Source: Enterobacter soli ATCC BAA-2102
GTDB lineage: Bacteria; Pseudomonadota; Gammaproteobacteria; Enterobacterales; Enterobacteriaceae
NCBI RefSeq assembly: GCF_001654845.1
Contig: NZ_LXES01000014.1
Span: forward strand, 1-64,000
Length of the DNA stretch: 64,000 nucleotides
Reading direction: 5' to 3'
The notes beneath the pieces are model-generated. The model saw only the letters and a program-made list of their open reading frames with translations, did not search any database and was not told where the DNA came from. Below, in pieces: positions 36,082 to 46,298 of the stretch. The first letter of the stretch is position 1. Every line of letters starts with the position of its first letter. Both the position numbers and the translations under genes were made by a program.

Positions 36082-37032
36082 TTACAGCCAGTTACGACGC
36101 TTAAAGTACAGATACGGCGCAAGCCCGGCGAGGATCATAAAGATAATCGCCCCCGGGTAACCAAAGCTCCAGCGCAGCTCCGGCATAAACTCAAAGTTCA
36201 TCCCGTAGCTTGATGCCACAAGCGTAGGTGGCAGGAACACCACAGATACCACCGAGAAGATCTTGATGATGCGGTTCTGCTCGATATTGATAAAGCCCAT
36301 TGCCGCCTGCATCAGGAAGTTAACTTTCTGGAACAGGGATTCGTTGTGCGGCAGCAGGGATTCGATATCGCGCAGGATCTCACGCGCCTGTTCCAGCTGA
36401 CCACCCGGCAGACGCGCTTTACGCACCAGGAAGTTCAGCGCACGCTGGGTATCCATCAGACACAAACGCACCTTCCAGCCGATATCCTCCAGCTCCGCCA
36501 GCGTGGAAAGGGCTTCGTCATACTCATCACCCTGATGGCCTTCCATGATCACGCGGCTGAGCTTTTCCAGATCGCTGTAGATGTTTTCAATCTCATCCGC
36601 CAGTTGTTCGATTTTGGTTTCAAACAGATCGAGCAGCAGCTCATAGGCGTTTCCGTCGACCATTGCCTGGCTACGGGCGCGCATTCGGTAGAGACGAAAC
36701 GCAGGTAATTCACGCTCACGCAGGGTAAACAGGCGACCATCGCGGATGGTAAATGCCACGGTGGAGTTACCGGCGTGATCTTCGGCATCTTCAAAGAAGA
36801 AGAAGGAGTGGATGTGCAGGCCGTCTTCGTCTTCAAAAAAACGGGCCGATGCTTCGATGTCTTCCAGTTCTGGACGGGTTGCCAGGCTTTGCCCCAGCTC
36901 AGATTGTACGCGAAGGCGTTCATCGTCGTCCGGCTCGACCAGATCCACCCATACTGCATCAATGAGGGGCTGCGACTCTTCGGCTTCAAGCCGAGTCAGT
37001 CGGTTATTTTCGAGTTGAAATGCGCTCAACAT
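36082..37032 (-). CDS. corA: Magnesium/cobalt transport protein CorA
   Basis: CorA is the pentameric inner-membrane Mg2+ (Co2+, Ni2+) channel. The 316 residues comprise a large soluble N-terminal domain, the long pore helix and two C-terminal helices. The hallmark YGMN loop is in [15 protein letters not shown], and a basic tail ends YFKRRNWL. The start at 37032 ([10 protein letters not shown]) gives exactly the E. coli length; the upstream extension to 37080 is rejected. A 230-nt leader with a candidate peptide gene precedes it. Confidence 0.97.
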   Translation of the reverse strand: MLSAFQLENNRLTRLEAEESQPLIDAVWVDLVEPDDDERLRVQSELGQSLATRPELEDIEASARFFEDEDGLHIHSFFFFEDAEDHAGNSTVAFTIRDGRLFTLRERELPAFRLYRMRARSQAMVDGNAYELLLDLFETKIEQLADEIENIYSDLEKLSRVIMEGHQGDEYDEALSTLAELEDIGWKVRLCLMDTQRALNFLVRKARLPGGQLEQAREILRDIESLLPHNESLFQKVNFLMQAAMGFINIEQNRIIKIFSVVSVVFLPPTLVASSYGMNFEFMPELRWSFGYPGAIIFMILAGLAPYLYFKRRNWL

Positions 37033-37154
37033 GACCGGGACTCCCAATGCAAAAAATATCGGACAGTTCGGTGGGCACACAGAAACAAATTGGGTTTCAG
37101 ACCATTAAACAGCCTGACTCAGCGCGACGGGAATAATGCAGTCGCTGACAACCA

Positions 37155-37186
37155 CTAAGGCCATCAGCAAGAGGAGATAGCCTTAG
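37155..37186 (-). promoter_or_regulatory. Hairpin in the corA leader overlapping the leader-ORF stop
   Basis: On the minus strand CCTAAGGC-type sequence (37186-37180, CTAAGGC) pairs with GCCTTAG (37161-37155). The first arm covers the stop codon of the candidate leader peptide, so a ribosome there would disturb it. There is no T-run, which suits a Rho-dependent rather than an intrinsic mechanism. Confidence 0.6.
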
Positions 37187-37239
37187 GAGTTGTTCCTGGT
37201 TGACAGGGAATTGAGCCAGTATCTACTGGGTGTGTCCAA
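37183..37239 (-). CDS. Candidate corA leader peptide (CorL-like), 18 codons
   Basis: A TTG start at 37239 lies eight bases after AGAGGA and opens an 18-codon frame ending at TAA 37185-37183. The peptide reads MDTPSRYWLNSLSTRNNS. It lies entirely in the corA 5' leader, about 23 nt after the predicted transcript start. In Salmonella a translated leader ORF (corL) and Rho-dependent control of corA have been described. This ORF has the corresponding position. Translation here is inferred from the Shine-Dalgarno sequence and context. Confidence 0.6.
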   Translation of the reverse strand: MDTPSRYWLNSLSTRNNS

Positions 37240-37271
37240 GGCGAATGTCCTCTTAGCGTAATCGTGCGCGC

Positions 37272-37301
37272 ATGTTACGCCAGCAGTAACTGTGGCGTCA
37301 A
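37272..37301 (-). promoter_or_regulatory. Probable corA promoter
   Basis: TTGACG (37301-37296), an 18 bp spacer and TAACAT (37277-37272) on the minus strand predict a start near 37265 and a leader of about 230 nt before the corA ATG. Confidence 0.7.
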
Positions 37302-37388
37302 CACGCAACGAAACGCTGAAGGGCATTAATTGACCTTCAACGTATAAGGCTAGCAGATTATTACAAAATAATGATATTTTTCTGAAAG

Positions 37389-39551
37389 TTACACAGTTTC
37401 CAGTCGGGCGTAGGCCGCCACCAGCCATTTGATCCCCTGCCCCTGGAATGCCACCTGCAACCGGCTGTGCTCGCCGCTGCCTTCAAGGTTCACAATGGTG
37501 CCTTCACCAAATTTCGCATGGCGCACGCGCTGGCCCAACTTATAACCGGTGTCGTTTTCCGACATCGGCGTCCCCATGCGCTGATGGCTGACAGGACGGC
37601 TGACACTGGCGCGCAGACGTACCTCTTCCACACACTCTTCCGGCAGTTCGCCGATAAAGCGCGATGGACGGTGATAAACCTCTTTGCCATACAGACGGCG
37701 GGTTTCGGCGTAGGTTAACGTCAGTTTTTGCATCGCGCGGGTGACCCCCACGTATGCCAGACGGCGTTCCTCTTCCAGACGTCCGCCTTCATCCAGCGAC
37801 ATCTGGCTCGGGAACATCCCCTCTTCCATCCCGACAATAAACACCTGCGGGAACTCCAGCCCTTTGGCAGAGTGCAGGGTCATCAGCTGCACCGCATCCT
37901 GCCAGGTATCCGCCTGCCCTTCACCGGCTTCCAGCGCGGCGTGGGAGAGGAATGCCTGAAGCGGCATCAGATCTTCATCTTCTTCGTTGTAGCTGAACTG
38001 GCGCGTTGCCGTGACCAGTTCCTCTAAGTTCTCAATACGGGTCTGACCCTTCTCGCCTTTTTCCTGCTCGTACATCATCCACAGACCGGAATCTTTGATA
38101 ACCCGGTCAGTCTGCACATGCAGCGGCATATCTGCCGTTTCCTGCGCGAGGGCGTCAATCAGCTCAAGGAAGCGCTGCAACGCGCTGGCCGCACGTCCGG
38201 CGAGGGCTTTTTCCTGCAACAGCTCGCGGCAAGCCTGCCAAAGCGTGAGCTGGCGATCGCGCGATGCCTGACGCACCACGTCCAGCGTTCTGTCACCAAT
38301 GCCGCGCGTTGGGGTATTCACCACGCGCTCGAAGGCCGCGTCGTCGTTGCGGTTGGCCATCAGACGCAGATACGAGAGCGCATCTTTAATTTCCTGGCGT
38401 TCGAAGAAGCGCATCCCGCCATAAATCCGGTACGGCATACTCACCTGCAACAACGCCTCTTCCAGCACACGCGACTGGGCGTTGCTGCGATAGAGGATGG
38501 CACACTGCTCCAGCGCGCCGCCGTTGTCCTGCCAGGTTTTGATGCGGTTAACCACAAAGCGCGCTTCATCGAGTTCGTTAAAAGCACAGTAGAGGGAGAT
38601 GGGCTCGCCATCGACGCCATCGGTCCACAGCTTTTTGCCCAGACGCCCGTTGTTGTTTTCAATCAGGGCGTTCGCCGCGCTCAGAATGTTGCTGGTCGAA
38701 CGGTAGTTCTGTTCCAGACGGATGGTTTCTGCGCCCGGGAAGTCGTTGAGGAAGCGCTGGATGTTTTCCACCTGCGCCCCACGCCAGCCGTAGATAGACT
38801 GGTCATCATCGCCCACGATCATCACCTTGCCGGTATCGCCAGCCAGCATCCGGATCCAGGCATACTGAATGTTGTTGGTATCCTGGAATTCGTCCACCAG
38901 GATATTGGTAAAACGTTCACGGTAATGCTGGAGAATATGCGGCTTGTTCAGCCACAGCTCGTGGGCGCGCAGCAGCAGTTCGGCAAAGTCCACCAGACCG
39001 GCGCGATCGCAGGCCTCCTGGTAGGCCTTATACACGTTCTGCCAGGTCTGCTCGACCGGGTTGCCGAAGCTCTGAATATGATGCGGGCGCAGCCCTTCGT
39101 CTTTTTGACCGTTGATGTACCACATGGCCTGACGCGGCGGCCACTGTTTCTCATCAAGGTTCATCGCCTTGATCAGGCGTTTCAGCAAACGGAGCTGGTC
39201 TTCACTGTCGAGGATCTGGAAGTCCTGCGGCAGGTTAGCATCCATATGGTGCGCGCGCAGCAAACGGTGCGCCAGACCGTGGAAAGTGCCTACCCACATA
39301 CCGCCCTGGCTTGTGCCCATCAGCTGCGCGATGCGGTGACGCATCTCTGCCGCTGCTTTGTTGGTAAACGTCACCGCCATAATGGAATACGGTGAGCAGT
39401 TTTCTACGCTTTGCAGCCACGCGATACGGTGCACCAGGACGCGCGTCTTACCACTGCCCGCCCCAGCCAGAACCAGCAGGTTAGTTCGCGATGCGGCAAC
39501 CGCGTCACGCTGTTTGTCATTAAGGCTGTCGAGAAGGTAGGAAACGTCCAT
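37389..39551 (-). CDS. uvrD: DNA helicase II UvrD
   Basis: UvrD is a superfamily 1 3'-5' helicase that removes UvrC-incised oligonucleotides and nicked strands in mismatch repair. The 720 residues from 39551 equal E. coli's; an ATG two codons upstream is an alternative. Motifs are readable in order: Q motif NDKQRDAV, Walker A LAGAGSGKTRVL, TFTNKAAAEMR, DEFQDTN, VGDDDQSIYGWRGA, TLHSAKGLEFPQVF and VGVTRAMQKL. The C-terminal Tudor-like RNA-polymerase-binding part (LGQRVRHAKFGEGTI) is intact. It has its own SOS-type promoter inside the yigB end. Confidence 0.98.
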   Translation of the reverse strand: MDVSYLLDSLNDKQRDAVAASRTNLLVLAGAGSGKTRVLVHRIAWLQSVENCSPYSIMAVTFTNKAAAEMRHRIAQLMGTSQGGMWVGTFHGLAHRLLRAHHMDANLPQDFQILDSEDQLRLLKRLIKAMNLDEKQWPPRQAMWYINGQKDEGLRPHHIQSFGNPVEQTWQNVYKAYQEACDRAGLVDFAELLLRAHELWLNKPHILQHYRERFTNILVDEFQDTNNIQYAWIRMLAGDTGKVMIVGDDDQSIYGWRGAQVENIQRFLNDFPGAETIRLEQNYRSTSNILSAANALIENNNGRLGKKLWTDGVDGEPISLYCAFNELDEARFVVNRIKTWQDNGGALEQCAILYRSNAQSRVLEEALLQVSMPYRIYGGMRFFERQEIKDALSYLRLMANRNDDAAFERVVNTPTRGIGDRTLDVVRQASRDRQLTLWQACRELLQEKALAGRAASALQRFLELIDALAQETADMPLHVQTDRVIKDSGLWMMYEQEKGEKGQTRIENLEELVTATRQFSYNEEDEDLMPLQAFLSHAALEAGEGQADTWQDAVQLMTLHSAKGLEFPQVFIVGMEEGMFPSQMSLDEGGRLEEERRLAYVGVTRAMQKLTLTYAETRRLYGKEVYHRPSRFIGELPEECVEEVRLRASVSRPVSHQRMGTPMSENDTGYKLGQRVRHAKFGEGTIVNLEGSGEHSRLQVAFQGQGIKWLVAAYARLETV

Positions 39552-39603
39552 TGGCACCGCCAGGTCATGTCGGGCAGGCGAACGTCATGCATTCGCCAAA
39601 ACC

Positions 39604-39619
39604 CTGGTAATTTATACAA
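39604..39619 (-). promoter_or_regulatory. Imperfect LexA box of uvrD
   Basis: On the minus strand the sequence is TTGTATAAATTACCAG, which is CTG-N10-CAG with the first C changed to T. It lies just downstream of the predicted start, the same relation as in E. coli uvrD, whose box is CTGTATATATACCCAG. Confidence 0.65.
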
Positions 39620-39630
39620 TATTACTGGTG

Positions 39631-39658
39631 ATTATATCAGCGTGGTGAGGGATGCCAA
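39631..39658 (-). promoter_or_regulatory. uvrD promoter
   Basis: TTGGCA (39658-39653), a 16 bp spacer and a consensus TATAAT (39636-39631) on the minus strand, inside the last codons of yigB, predict a start near 39624. Confidence 0.75.
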
Positions 39659-40348
39659 CCGCGAAATTTCTATGTGTGGCAGCAGCCGGCTGTCCTGGGT
39701 CTGCATCAGATCGGCCTTTTCTGGCTTGATCCAGCACGCCTGCATCCCGCAGCGGATCGCCCCGGCAACGTCCGTAGTCAGATCATCGCCCACGTGCAGG
39801 ATCTTGCCTGTCGGCAGGTCGAGTTTTTCCGCTGCCAGGTGGTACATATCGTTGAAAGGCTTAGAGCGCCCATCCGGGCCTGCACGCAGCACGAATTCAA
39901 AATAGTCGCCAAGACCAAAGAGTTCAGGCTGCGCATTGCCGTTGGTGATCGCCACCAGCGGCCACTTTTCAGCCAGCGCTTTCAGGGTGTCGTGGGTTTC
40001 CTGCGGCACATCGATGCGGCTACGCCATTTTGCGAAGTTTTCCATCGCCGCTTCGGCACCGATGGCCGCATCGTGCGCACTCATGCCGACATTTAGCATC
40101 GCCTGCTCCACCGCACGGCGACGCCATTCAGAGACATCGTGATAAATATCCGGCTCGGTTTCCCGCAGCGCCTGACGCAGACGCTGGAAGTCTTTGTTCT
40201 GCATCTCTTTCAGGGCTGGGTGGTAGTTCTGTACAAACGCCAGGGACTCTTGCTCAGTGCGCAAGATAACCGGGTGGTTGTCATAAAGGGTGTCATCAAG
40301 GTCAAACGTCAGGGCTGAAATCTGACCTAATGGTCGGTAAAAACGCAT
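39632..40348 (-). CDS. yigB: HAD-family FMN phosphatase YigB
   Basis: YigB is a 238-residue HAD phosphatase. In E. coli it dephosphorylates FMN to riboflavin. Motif I is [12 protein letters not shown], motif II lies in [12 protein letters not shown], and motif IV is [17 protein letters not shown]. Its ATG overlaps the xerC stop by one base. It is the last gene of the lptM-dapF-yigA-xerC-yigB group, and the uvrD promoter lies in its 3' end. Confidence 0.94.
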   Translation of the reverse strand: MRFYRPLGQISALTFDLDDTLYDNHPVILRTEQESLAFVQNYHPALKEMQNKDFQRLRQALRETEPDIYHDVSEWRRRAVEQAMLNVGMSAHDAAIGAEAAMENFAKWRSRIDVPQETHDTLKALAEKWPLVAITNGNAQPELFGLGDYFEFVLRAGPDGRSKPFNDMYHLAAEKLDLPTGKILHVGDDLTTDVAGAIRCGMQACWIKPEKADLMQTQDSRLLPHIEISRLASLTTLI

Positions 40349-41250
40349 TATTTCCCCCGTTTGGCGCGTGGATGCGCCGCATCGTACACCGAGGCAAGGT
40401 GTTGAAAATCAAGGTGGGTATAGATTTGAGTGGTCGATAAGTTGGCGTGACCTAACAGCTCCTGCACGCCGCGTAAATCACCGCTCGATTCAAGCATGTG
40501 GGTGGCAAAAGAGTGGCGCAGCTTGTGTGGGTGAACATGGCTGTTCAGCCCTTGCTTGATGCCCCACTCCGCAAAGCGTTTCTGCACGTTTCGCGCCGAA
40601 ATGCGCTTGCCGAGCTTCGATAAAAACAGGGCGTTTTCCTCTGCGCCAAACAACCCGCGCAGATCCAGCCAGTGCTCAATCCAGGACACCGCATTGCGGC
40701 CAATCGGTAAGCGGCGCTCTTTGCTGCCTTTACCCATCACCCACACTTCACCGGTATCAAGATCGAGATGTTTTAAATCGAGGTTCACCAGCTCAGAAAG
40801 ACGCAGCCCCGCACCGTACATCACCTCCAGCATGGCACGATCGCGCACGGCCAGCGGATCGTTAAGATCGATATCCAGCAGGCGGTTTACATCGTCTACA
40901 TCGATATTCTTGGGCAGATGACGCGGGGCTTTTGGCGTGGCGATCCCTTTCGCCGGATTGGCTTTCAGGCCGCCCTGGCTGACCAGCCAGTCGAAGAAAC
41001 TGCGCAGCGCAGAAAGCCTGAGCGCCAGGCTTGCCGGGCTTAGCCCCTTGCGGCGGCTACGCACCACAAAGGCTCGCACGGTAGCAGCGTCACATTGTTG
41101 CCAGCTTTTCAGGCCGATTTCTTCGGCAATCTGCATGATGGCATCAAGCTGACGCTGATAGTTGAGCAGCGTAATCGGGCTTAGCTGACGCTCAACGCCC
41201 AGATAACGCAGGAAGCGCGTGACGTCAGTCGAGAGCAGTACGTCCGTCAT
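40348..41250 (-). CDS. xerC: Site-specific tyrosine recombinase XerC
   Basis: XerC works with XerD at dif (and plasmid cer/psi sites) to resolve chromosome dimers. It has 300 residues against 298 in E. coli. The N-terminal SAM-like core-binding domain is followed by the catalytic domain. The active-site residues are visible: Arg in [10 protein letters not shown], Lys in [12 protein letters not shown], His-x-x-Arg in [12 protein letters not shown], His in [11 protein letters not shown], and nucleophile Tyr in IYTHLDF. It overlaps yigA by 4 bp. Confidence 0.97.
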   Translation of the reverse strand: MTDVLLSTDVTRFLRYLGVERQLSPITLLNYQRQLDAIMQIAEEIGLKSWQQCDAATVRAFVVRSRRKGLSPASLALRLSALRSFFDWLVSQGGLKANPAKGIATPKAPRHLPKNIDVDDVNRLLDIDLNDPLAVRDRAMLEVMYGAGLRLSELVNLDLKHLDLDTGEVWVMGKGSKERRLPIGRNAVSWIEHWLDLRGLFGAEENALFLSKLGKRISARNVQKRFAEWGIKQGLNSHVHPHKLRHSFATHMLESSGDLRGVQELLGHANLSTTQIYTHLDFQHLASVYDAAHPRAKRGK

Positions 41251-41954
41251 ACCCGTTCAATCCAGCGCTCCAGTAGCTCAGGCAGCATGAGCGCCAGCTC
41301 CTGCAACAGGTGTGTCCCCTGCCCTTGCTCATAGTGGTGCGCATCACGGCTGGTGAACAACATCACGCCTAAATCGCCATCGCGCCCCATCAGCGACATC
41401 GCCACCGAACCAATGGCTTTGGCCTCTGGCAACACCACCAGCAGCTCAGGTCCGTTCAGCGGCCCAAGATAGTGGTTCTCGTGGCCAAGACGCTGAATGC
41501 GCAGCGGTTCAAACGCCTGACGGTTTAGTGCCAGATGAGTAAAACCGGAGGGCGCGCCGATGCGCCAGCGGTCAGGGAAGAGGCGGAGCGTTGCGCCTGC
41601 CAGCCCCAGTTCACGCGCCCAGCGATGGAAGCGGCTGAGAAACTCGTCAAGGCTGTGCGCCGAGGCCAGACGCGCCTGCAAATGCAGCAAGCGATAGAAC
41701 AGGCTTTCGTTGTTACTTGCCTGTTCCATTAACAGCGTCATGTTCTCTTCGAGCTGATTGATATGGTTACGCGAGCGTGCCATGTGCCATTCGACCAGCG
41801 ACACCGATTCACGCACCGGATGGGGCACGCGCATCTGTTCGACAACGCGTGCATTACGGATAAAAAACTCAGGATTGCGCAGCAGGTAATCAATAACAGC
41901 TCTGTCGTCCAGTTCCGTTTCTGATGCCTGAAGTTCTTCCCCTGGTTGTTTCAT
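41247..41954 (-). CDS. yigA: DUF484 family protein YigA
   Basis: This 235-residue protein matches E. coli YigA. It begins with a helical segment ([22 protein letters not shown]), continues through a coiled-coil-like stretch, and has a GAF-like C-terminal domain ([30 protein letters not shown]). Its function is not known. It overlaps both dapF and xerC by 4 bp, so it is tightly coupled within the operon. Confidence 0.9.
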   Translation of the reverse strand: MKQPGEELQASETELDDRAVIDYLLRNPEFFIRNARVVEQMRVPHPVRESVSLVEWHMARSRNHINQLEENMTLLMEQASNNESLFYRLLHLQARLASAHSLDEFLSRFHRWARELGLAGATLRLFPDRWRIGAPSGFTHLALNRQAFEPLRIQRLGHENHYLGPLNGPELLVVLPEAKAIGSVAMSLMGRDGDLGVMLFTSRDAHHYEQGQGTHLLQELALMLPELLERWIERV

Positions 41955-42775
41955 AGATGGATAAACCCGTCATAGACATGTGCCGCCGGGCCAGTCATAT
42001 ACAGTGGATGACCCGGTCCTTTCCAGGCGATATCAAGGCGACCACCTGGTAACTCCACGCGAACCTCTTCCGCCAGTAATCCCTGAGAGATACCGACGGC
42101 AACTGCCGCACAGGCGCCGCTTCCGCAGGCCTGGGTTTCACCCGCACCGCGCTCGTAAACACGCAGACGGATATGTTCGCGTTTTACCACCTGCATAAAG
42201 CCGATATTTGCACGCTCCGGGAAACGCTCGTGGCTTTCCAGCACTGGACCCAGCGTTTCTACTGCGGCGGTATCAACATTATCGACCTGAATCACGCAGT
42301 GTGGGTTGCCCATAGAGACAACGCCGCACAATACTGTCTGCTCGGCCGCACGCATAATATAGGTCTTTTCCGCTTTGTTAGCGCGAAACGGCACCGCGGA
42401 TGGCTCAAAGTTTGGCTCGCCCATATTCACACGCACCAGCTCATCGTCGGTGACGCTCAGGATCATGCGTCCGTTTGCCGTGCTCACGCGAATATCACGC
42501 TTGTTGGTCAGCCCTTTCAGGCGAACAAAGCGGGCAAAACAGCGCGCGCCGTTACCACACTGCGACACTTCGCTACCGTCGGCGTTAAAAATGCGATAGT
42601 GAAAATCGAGGTCAGGATCGTAGGGTGGCTCAACCACCAGCAGCTGATCAAACCCTACGCCCAGATGTCGATCCGCCAGGCGGCGGATCAGTTCTGGTGA
42701 GAAAAAGACATTCTGCGTTACCGCGTCGACGACCATAAAATCGTTGCCAAGGCCATGCATTTTAGAGAACTGCAT
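41951..42775 (-). CDS. dapF: Diaminopimelate epimerase DapF
   Basis: DapF interconverts LL- and meso-diaminopimelate for lysine and peptidoglycan synthesis. The start at 42775 gives 274 residues, as in E. coli; the upstream ATG (42787) is rejected by family alignment. The two catalytic cysteines are in [13 protein letters not shown] (about 73) and [15 protein letters not shown] (about 217). It lies 35 bp downstream of lptM. Confidence 0.97.
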   Translation of the reverse strand: MQFSKMHGLGNDFMVVDAVTQNVFFSPELIRRLADRHLGVGFDQLLVVEPPYDPDLDFHYRIFNADGSEVSQCGNGARCFARFVRLKGLTNKRDIRVSTANGRMILSVTDDELVRVNMGEPNFEPSAVPFRANKAEKTYIMRAAEQTVLCGVVSMGNPHCVIQVDNVDTAAVETLGPVLESHERFPERANIGFMQVVKREHIRLRVYERGAGETQACGSGACAAVAVGISQGLLAEEVRVELPGGRLDIAWKGPGHPLYMTGPAAHVYDGFIHL

Positions 42776-42810
42776 CATTTGCTCCATTGCGCGGGTACAG
42801 AACGTAATTA

Positions 42811-43014
42811 TCAGAGATTAACCTGAGTCGGGCCGCCATTATCACCGCGATCGTTAGTATCCGGCGAAGAGGACTCGATGGTGCTTGGTGCCGGTTTCGT
42901 CGGCGGTGGCGCGGTTTTATCCGCTGGCGGGAAGTACAGTGGTCCCTTCAGCCCGCAGCCAGTCAGGCTAAACAGCGTGATGAGAACGGCAAGCGTTCGG
43001 AAAACGTTTTTCAT
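42811..43014 (-). CDS. lptM: LPS-assembly lipoprotein LptM (YifL)
   Basis: This is a 67-residue lipoprotein. The signal peptide ends in the lipobox LTGC (Cys about 20), and [13 protein letters not shown] follows, the conserved LptM segment. The tail is Pro/Ser-rich. LptM stabilises the LptDE LPS translocon and promotes disulphide maturation of LptD (established in E. coli). The true start is the ATG at 43014; the open frame continues to 43170 without support. It is divergent from cyaY. Confidence 0.93.
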   Translation of the reverse strand: MKNVFRTLAVLITLFSLTGCGLKGPLYFPPADKTAPPPTKPAPSTIESSSPDTNDRGDNGGPTQVNL

Positions 43015-43149
43015 TATAAAGTTGCCCGTAAGTTCAAATCTGTTTCTATCATCGCAGGAGAAGACACAAAAGCAAGAGTTTGCCGCTTTCCTGCAACGGG
43101 AATTATTTAGCGTTATACTGCCGCCATCACGAAAAACAGGAACAAAACC

Positions 43150-43470
43150 ATGAACGACAGTGAATTTCATCGCCTTGCCGACAACCTGTGGATGACCATC
43201 GAAGAGCGTCTTGACGACTGGGAGGGCGACAGCGATATCGATTGTGAAATCAACGGCGGTATCCTGACCCTAAGCTTCGAAAATGGCAGCAAAATTATTA
43301 TTAACCGTCAGGAGCCACTTCACCAGGTCTGGCTGGCAGCCAAGCAGGGCGGCTACCATTTCGATCTCAAAGAGGGCGAATGGGTTTGCGACCGTAGCGA
43401 TGAAACGTTCTGGGATCTGCTGGAACAGGCAGCGACTGCGCAGGCAGGCGAGGAAGTGAGTTTCAGGTAG
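43150..43470 (+). CDS. cyaY: Frataxin homologue CyaY
   Basis: CyaY is a 106-residue bacterial frataxin that binds iron and the IscS complex and modulates Fe-S cluster assembly. The acidic helix 1 iron-binding surface ([21 protein letters not shown]) is longer than can be quoted in full but contains Asp/Glu at eight positions. The conserved [19 protein letters not shown] follows. The ATG at 43150 lies after CAGGAACAAAACC. It is divergent from lptM and convergent with cyaA. Confidence 0.96.
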   Translation: MNDSEFHRLADNLWMTIEERLDDWEGDSDIDCEINGGILTLSFENGSKIIINRQEPLHQVWLAAKQGGYHFDLKEGEWVCDRSDETFWDLLEQAATAQAGEEVSFR

Positions 43471-43477
43471 TTTTGTT

Positions 43478-43554
43478 GCCCGGTGGCGGCTACGCCTTAC
43501 CGGGCCTACAACAGCTCGGGCCGTAGGCCGGGTAAGCGTGAGCGCCACCCGGCG
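43478..43554. repeat. BIME: two REP units in opposite orientation
   Basis: GCCCGGTGGCGGCTACGCC..CCGGGC (43478-43505) and the inverted GCCGGGTAAGCGTGAGCGCC..CCGGC (43526-43553) fill the 91 bp between convergent cyaY and cyaA. Confidence 0.88.
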
Positions 43555-43561
43555 AACAGCA

Positions 43562-46105
43562 TCAGGAGAAATACTGCTGCAACAGCGGCGCGGTATCCTG
43601 ATTTGCAGGCGCTACAGGCGTGACGGCCTGCGTACGGAACGGGATCACCTGCACGCGGCCATCAACATTCACAATCTGGTAGAACTGCGGCAGGTTGAAG
43701 TTGATAAAGCTGGAGCCGTAGGTGAAGCGGTCGTGAGACGACGAGTAGAAGCGGCTGACATCGCGCACCAGCTCTTCTTTGCTGCCTTCACAGTGGTGAT
43801 AAACCTCGGCACGGTTGGTTTCATCCAGAATATAGATGTTGAAACCGGCATCATCACCCGACTCTTCGAAGAAGAACTGAATAATCCCTTCGCTGGCAAA
43901 ACCATCCACCACCTGCGGCAGTTTGACGTGGTTGGTTTCCACCTGCACGGACAGGCCATGCAGCTTGTTGTGCGAAATCGCGCCGTAAAACTCGATGGCG
44001 TTTTCCAGTTTCTGTACCGACACGTTCAGGCGTTCAAAGAACAAGCCCCAGGTCTGGCCGGAGACGCGCAGCGCTTTAAAGCGCCCGGTTTCCTGGCGGG
44101 TACTGGAAAGACGCAGCTCAATACACTCAGAAACCAGCTGCTGTACGCGGGTACGGATCAAACCGCGCAGATGCTGGCTGTAGCAGAACACTTCCACGCT
44201 GTCAGGTGGCGCAGCATCCTGGTGCATCTTACCGAGAATGGTTTTCAGCGCTTCGATCATCGCCTGCTCACCGTTGAAATGCAGGGTACGCACTTCGTTC
44301 CACGAGTTGCGATACAGCAGGTCAACGCTGCCAACCAGGCAGTTTTGCTGCTCGCCAAAGCTAAAGACATCCAGCTTGCGGAAGTCAAAATGGACCACCT
44401 GATTGCGGAAGGCCGCCGTCGGGTCGTATTCCAGGTTGACGATAATTGCCAGATGACGGATCTCACACGGGCTGTAGAGCGCTTTCGGCGTTGGCGCAGG
44501 CAAGCGCAGCGGGAAGTGGTGCGAAACGTCAGCGACCATCTCCTGCAACTTCGCTAAATCGACGACCTCGTTGCCTTTAATAAACAACCGGGTGCGTGAA
44601 GTCAGCAGGCCGTTAAACCAGGCCCAGGCCACCAGCTTGTTCAGGTAGCGGTTATATTCCAGCGGCTGATGGCTGATGATCGAATCCATGCTTGGCGCAC
44701 GGTTGTACAGATACCATCCGGTGCGGTTCGCGCGGCCCGGCGGCACATAGATAAAGGTCAGATTTGGTTCAGACAGGTCAGGTGAAATCTGCGGGTTAAC
44801 CAGCGTGACTTTACCCGGCAGCGCTTCGAACGCGGCATACAGTTTACGGGTTAACACCCCGATATCCTGCGGGCTGGCCGATACGCTGAGGTTATTACGG
44901 CGCGCAAAGCGGATAAGATTACGGTAGCTTTGCATCATCGCATCGAGCAGTTCGTTGTGCGCTTCACGCACCTGATCGATTTTCCAGTTGGCGCGGTTGT
45001 CGAGCATAGACAGACGTTCTTCGTCCCATCCCCACTCTTTAACTAACTGACTGACCACTTCACGACGCCAGCCAACGCAGGCGCGTTCGCGGCTCAGTTT
45101 TTCACAAACCTTGAGATAGAAACATCGACGCACCAGGTCAAGACGCGTGGTGTCATCAATGGCTTTCAGGTATTCGGTGACGCGTTCCAGCATCATGCAG
45201 TAGGCATCAAGCCCGAAGGAGACAATCTCGCCATCGTGCAGACGCTGTTTGATATCTTTCGCCAGCAGGCGCGGCGTTGGGTATTCCCAGGAATAGGCTT
45301 CAAGCAGCAACGTCTTCAGCACCGCTTTGTACGGGGAATCGATACTTTTATACAGCTGCCACAGGCTCGCGCCAAAGTACTCTTCGGCCGACAGGGAGCT
45401 CAGGCCGCCCAGATCCAGCCATTCGTTTGGCGTCAGTACGCCCTGCGCATACAGCGACATGACGTAATCGTCGTAATGCTCTTCTTCTTCGCACGGCACC
45501 ATATTCCACAGAATACGCTTACCGGCCAGACGAACGGCAGTACGGTAAAATTCATCCAGCAACAATATGTGCTGCGTCGAGCCGCAGTCTTCACCACCCA
45601 GACTGCCGCTTTCGTTATGACGGAAACGGTTTTCATCAATCAGGAAGAAGCTCACTTCCACGCCGAGCGATGCCGCCCAGCTTTCCAGCAGGCTGCATTT
45701 ACGCTGCAACAGCTGGCGTTCTTCGTTATCGAGCCAGGATTGATGGCAGACCCAGATATCCAGATCTGAGGAACAGCTTTGCCCTACCGATGAGGTACTT
45801 CCCATGGAGTAAACGCCAGTGATTGGCAGCTCACCTTTCGGTGATTCCTGCGGCGGCATCCCTCGATAGAGTTCCAGCTCGTTCAGATAGTGCTGTTGGG
45901 TTTCATCAGGCGTGAAAAGGCAAATGCCCTGGGGAACGTTACCGTCGAGGTAACCCGGCATCAGCGGATGGTGATAGTGCAATAATGTCGGCAGCAGACT
46001 GTAAACCTGTTGGAAAGCAGGTCCCATGGCAGCAAGCGCGCGATCCACACGCAGTTGATTTATGGCATCCAGTCTCTGTTTCAGAGTCTCAATATAGAGG
46101 TACAA
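43562..46105 (-). CDS. cyaA: Class I adenylate cyclase CyaA
   Basis: CyaA makes cAMP and is regulated by phospho-EIIA-Glc in catabolite control. It has 847 residues against 848 in E. coli. The N-terminal catalytic domain holds the nucleotidyltransferase motif [20 protein letters not shown] (about 103-122). The C-terminal half is the regulatory domain. It starts with TTG at 46105, the same inefficient start known from E. coli cyaA, which limits expression. A CRP site lies upstream. It is divergent from hemC. Confidence 0.97.
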   Translation of the reverse strand: MYLYIETLKQRLDAINQLRVDRALAAMGPAFQQVYSLLPTLLHYHHPLMPGYLDGNVPQGICLFTPDETQQHYLNELELYRGMPPQESPKGELPITGVYSMGSTSSVGQSCSSDLDIWVCHQSWLDNEERQLLQRKCSLLESWAASLGVEVSFFLIDENRFRHNESGSLGGEDCGSTQHILLLDEFYRTAVRLAGKRILWNMVPCEEEEHYDDYVMSLYAQGVLTPNEWLDLGGLSSLSAEEYFGASLWQLYKSIDSPYKAVLKTLLLEAYSWEYPTPRLLAKDIKQRLHDGEIVSFGLDAYCMMLERVTEYLKAIDDTTRLDLVRRCFYLKVCEKLSRERACVGWRREVVSQLVKEWGWDEERLSMLDNRANWKIDQVREAHNELLDAMMQSYRNLIRFARRNNLSVSASPQDIGVLTRKLYAAFEALPGKVTLVNPQISPDLSEPNLTFIYVPPGRANRTGWYLYNRAPSMDSIISHQPLEYNRYLNKLVAWAWFNGLLTSRTRLFIKGNEVVDLAKLQEMVADVSHHFPLRLPAPTPKALYSPCEIRHLAIIVNLEYDPTAAFRNQVVHFDFRKLDVFSFGEQQNCLVGSVDLLYRNSWNEVRTLHFNGEQAMIEALKTILGKMHQDAAPPDSVEVFCYSQHLRGLIRTRVQQLVSECIELRLSSTRQETGRFKALRVSGQTWGLFFERLNVSVQKLENAIEFYGAISHNKLHGLSVQVETNHVKLPQVVDGFASEGIIQFFFEESGDDAGFNIYILDETNRAEVYHHCEGSKEELVRDVSRFYSSSHDRFTYGSSFINFNLPQFYQIVNVDGRVQVIPFRTQAVTPVAPANQDTAPLLQQYFS

Positions 46106-46239
46106 GACGTATCGCCTGATGTTTCCGGGTGTCGCAAACCATTCATAAATCGAACAATGGCGAGCCCGCAGTATTTCAAAAAGATAACCGTTACCCTTTT
46201 TCGCCCTTATCTTTATGGTAGTAGCGACGAAAAAATGGT

Positions 46240-46264
46240 CTAAAACGTGATCAATTTAACACCT
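46240..46264 (-). promoter_or_regulatory. CRP site in the cyaA promoter
   Basis: The minus-strand sequence AGGTGTTAAATTGATCACG (with TTTTAG following) matches, as I recall it, the E. coli cyaA CRP operator. cAMP-CRP represses the main cyaA promoter there, giving negative feedback on cAMP synthesis. Confidence 0.8.
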
Positions 46265-46270
46265 TGCCGA

Positions 46271-46298
46271 TTGACCGTAAAGAAAGTTGCGCTACATA
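46271..46298 (+). promoter_or_regulatory. Probable hemC promoter
   Basis: TTGACC (46271-46276), a 16 bp spacer and TACATA (46293-46298) predict a start near 46305 and a leader of about 150 nt. The rest of the 349 bp cyaA-hemC gap holds the cyaA CRP site and a hairpin (GGCGGCG 46340-46346, CGCCGCC 46358-46364) in the hemC leader. I see no other gene in it. Confidence 0.55.

Noticed and set aside
37183..37428. 81-codon ORF running from inside uvrD through the corA promoter
   Set aside because: It would begin within uvrD and upstream of the corA promoter. Only the final 18 codons, behind an SD, are plausible as a leader peptide.
38118..39395. 425-codon plus-strand frame opposite uvrD
   Set aside because: uvrD is intact with all helicase motifs, and the antisense product has shadow-type composition.
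43538..44557. 339-codon plus-strand frame opposite cyaA
   Set aside because: It begins inside a BIME repeat and runs antisense to conserved cyaA sequence. No SD or known domain.
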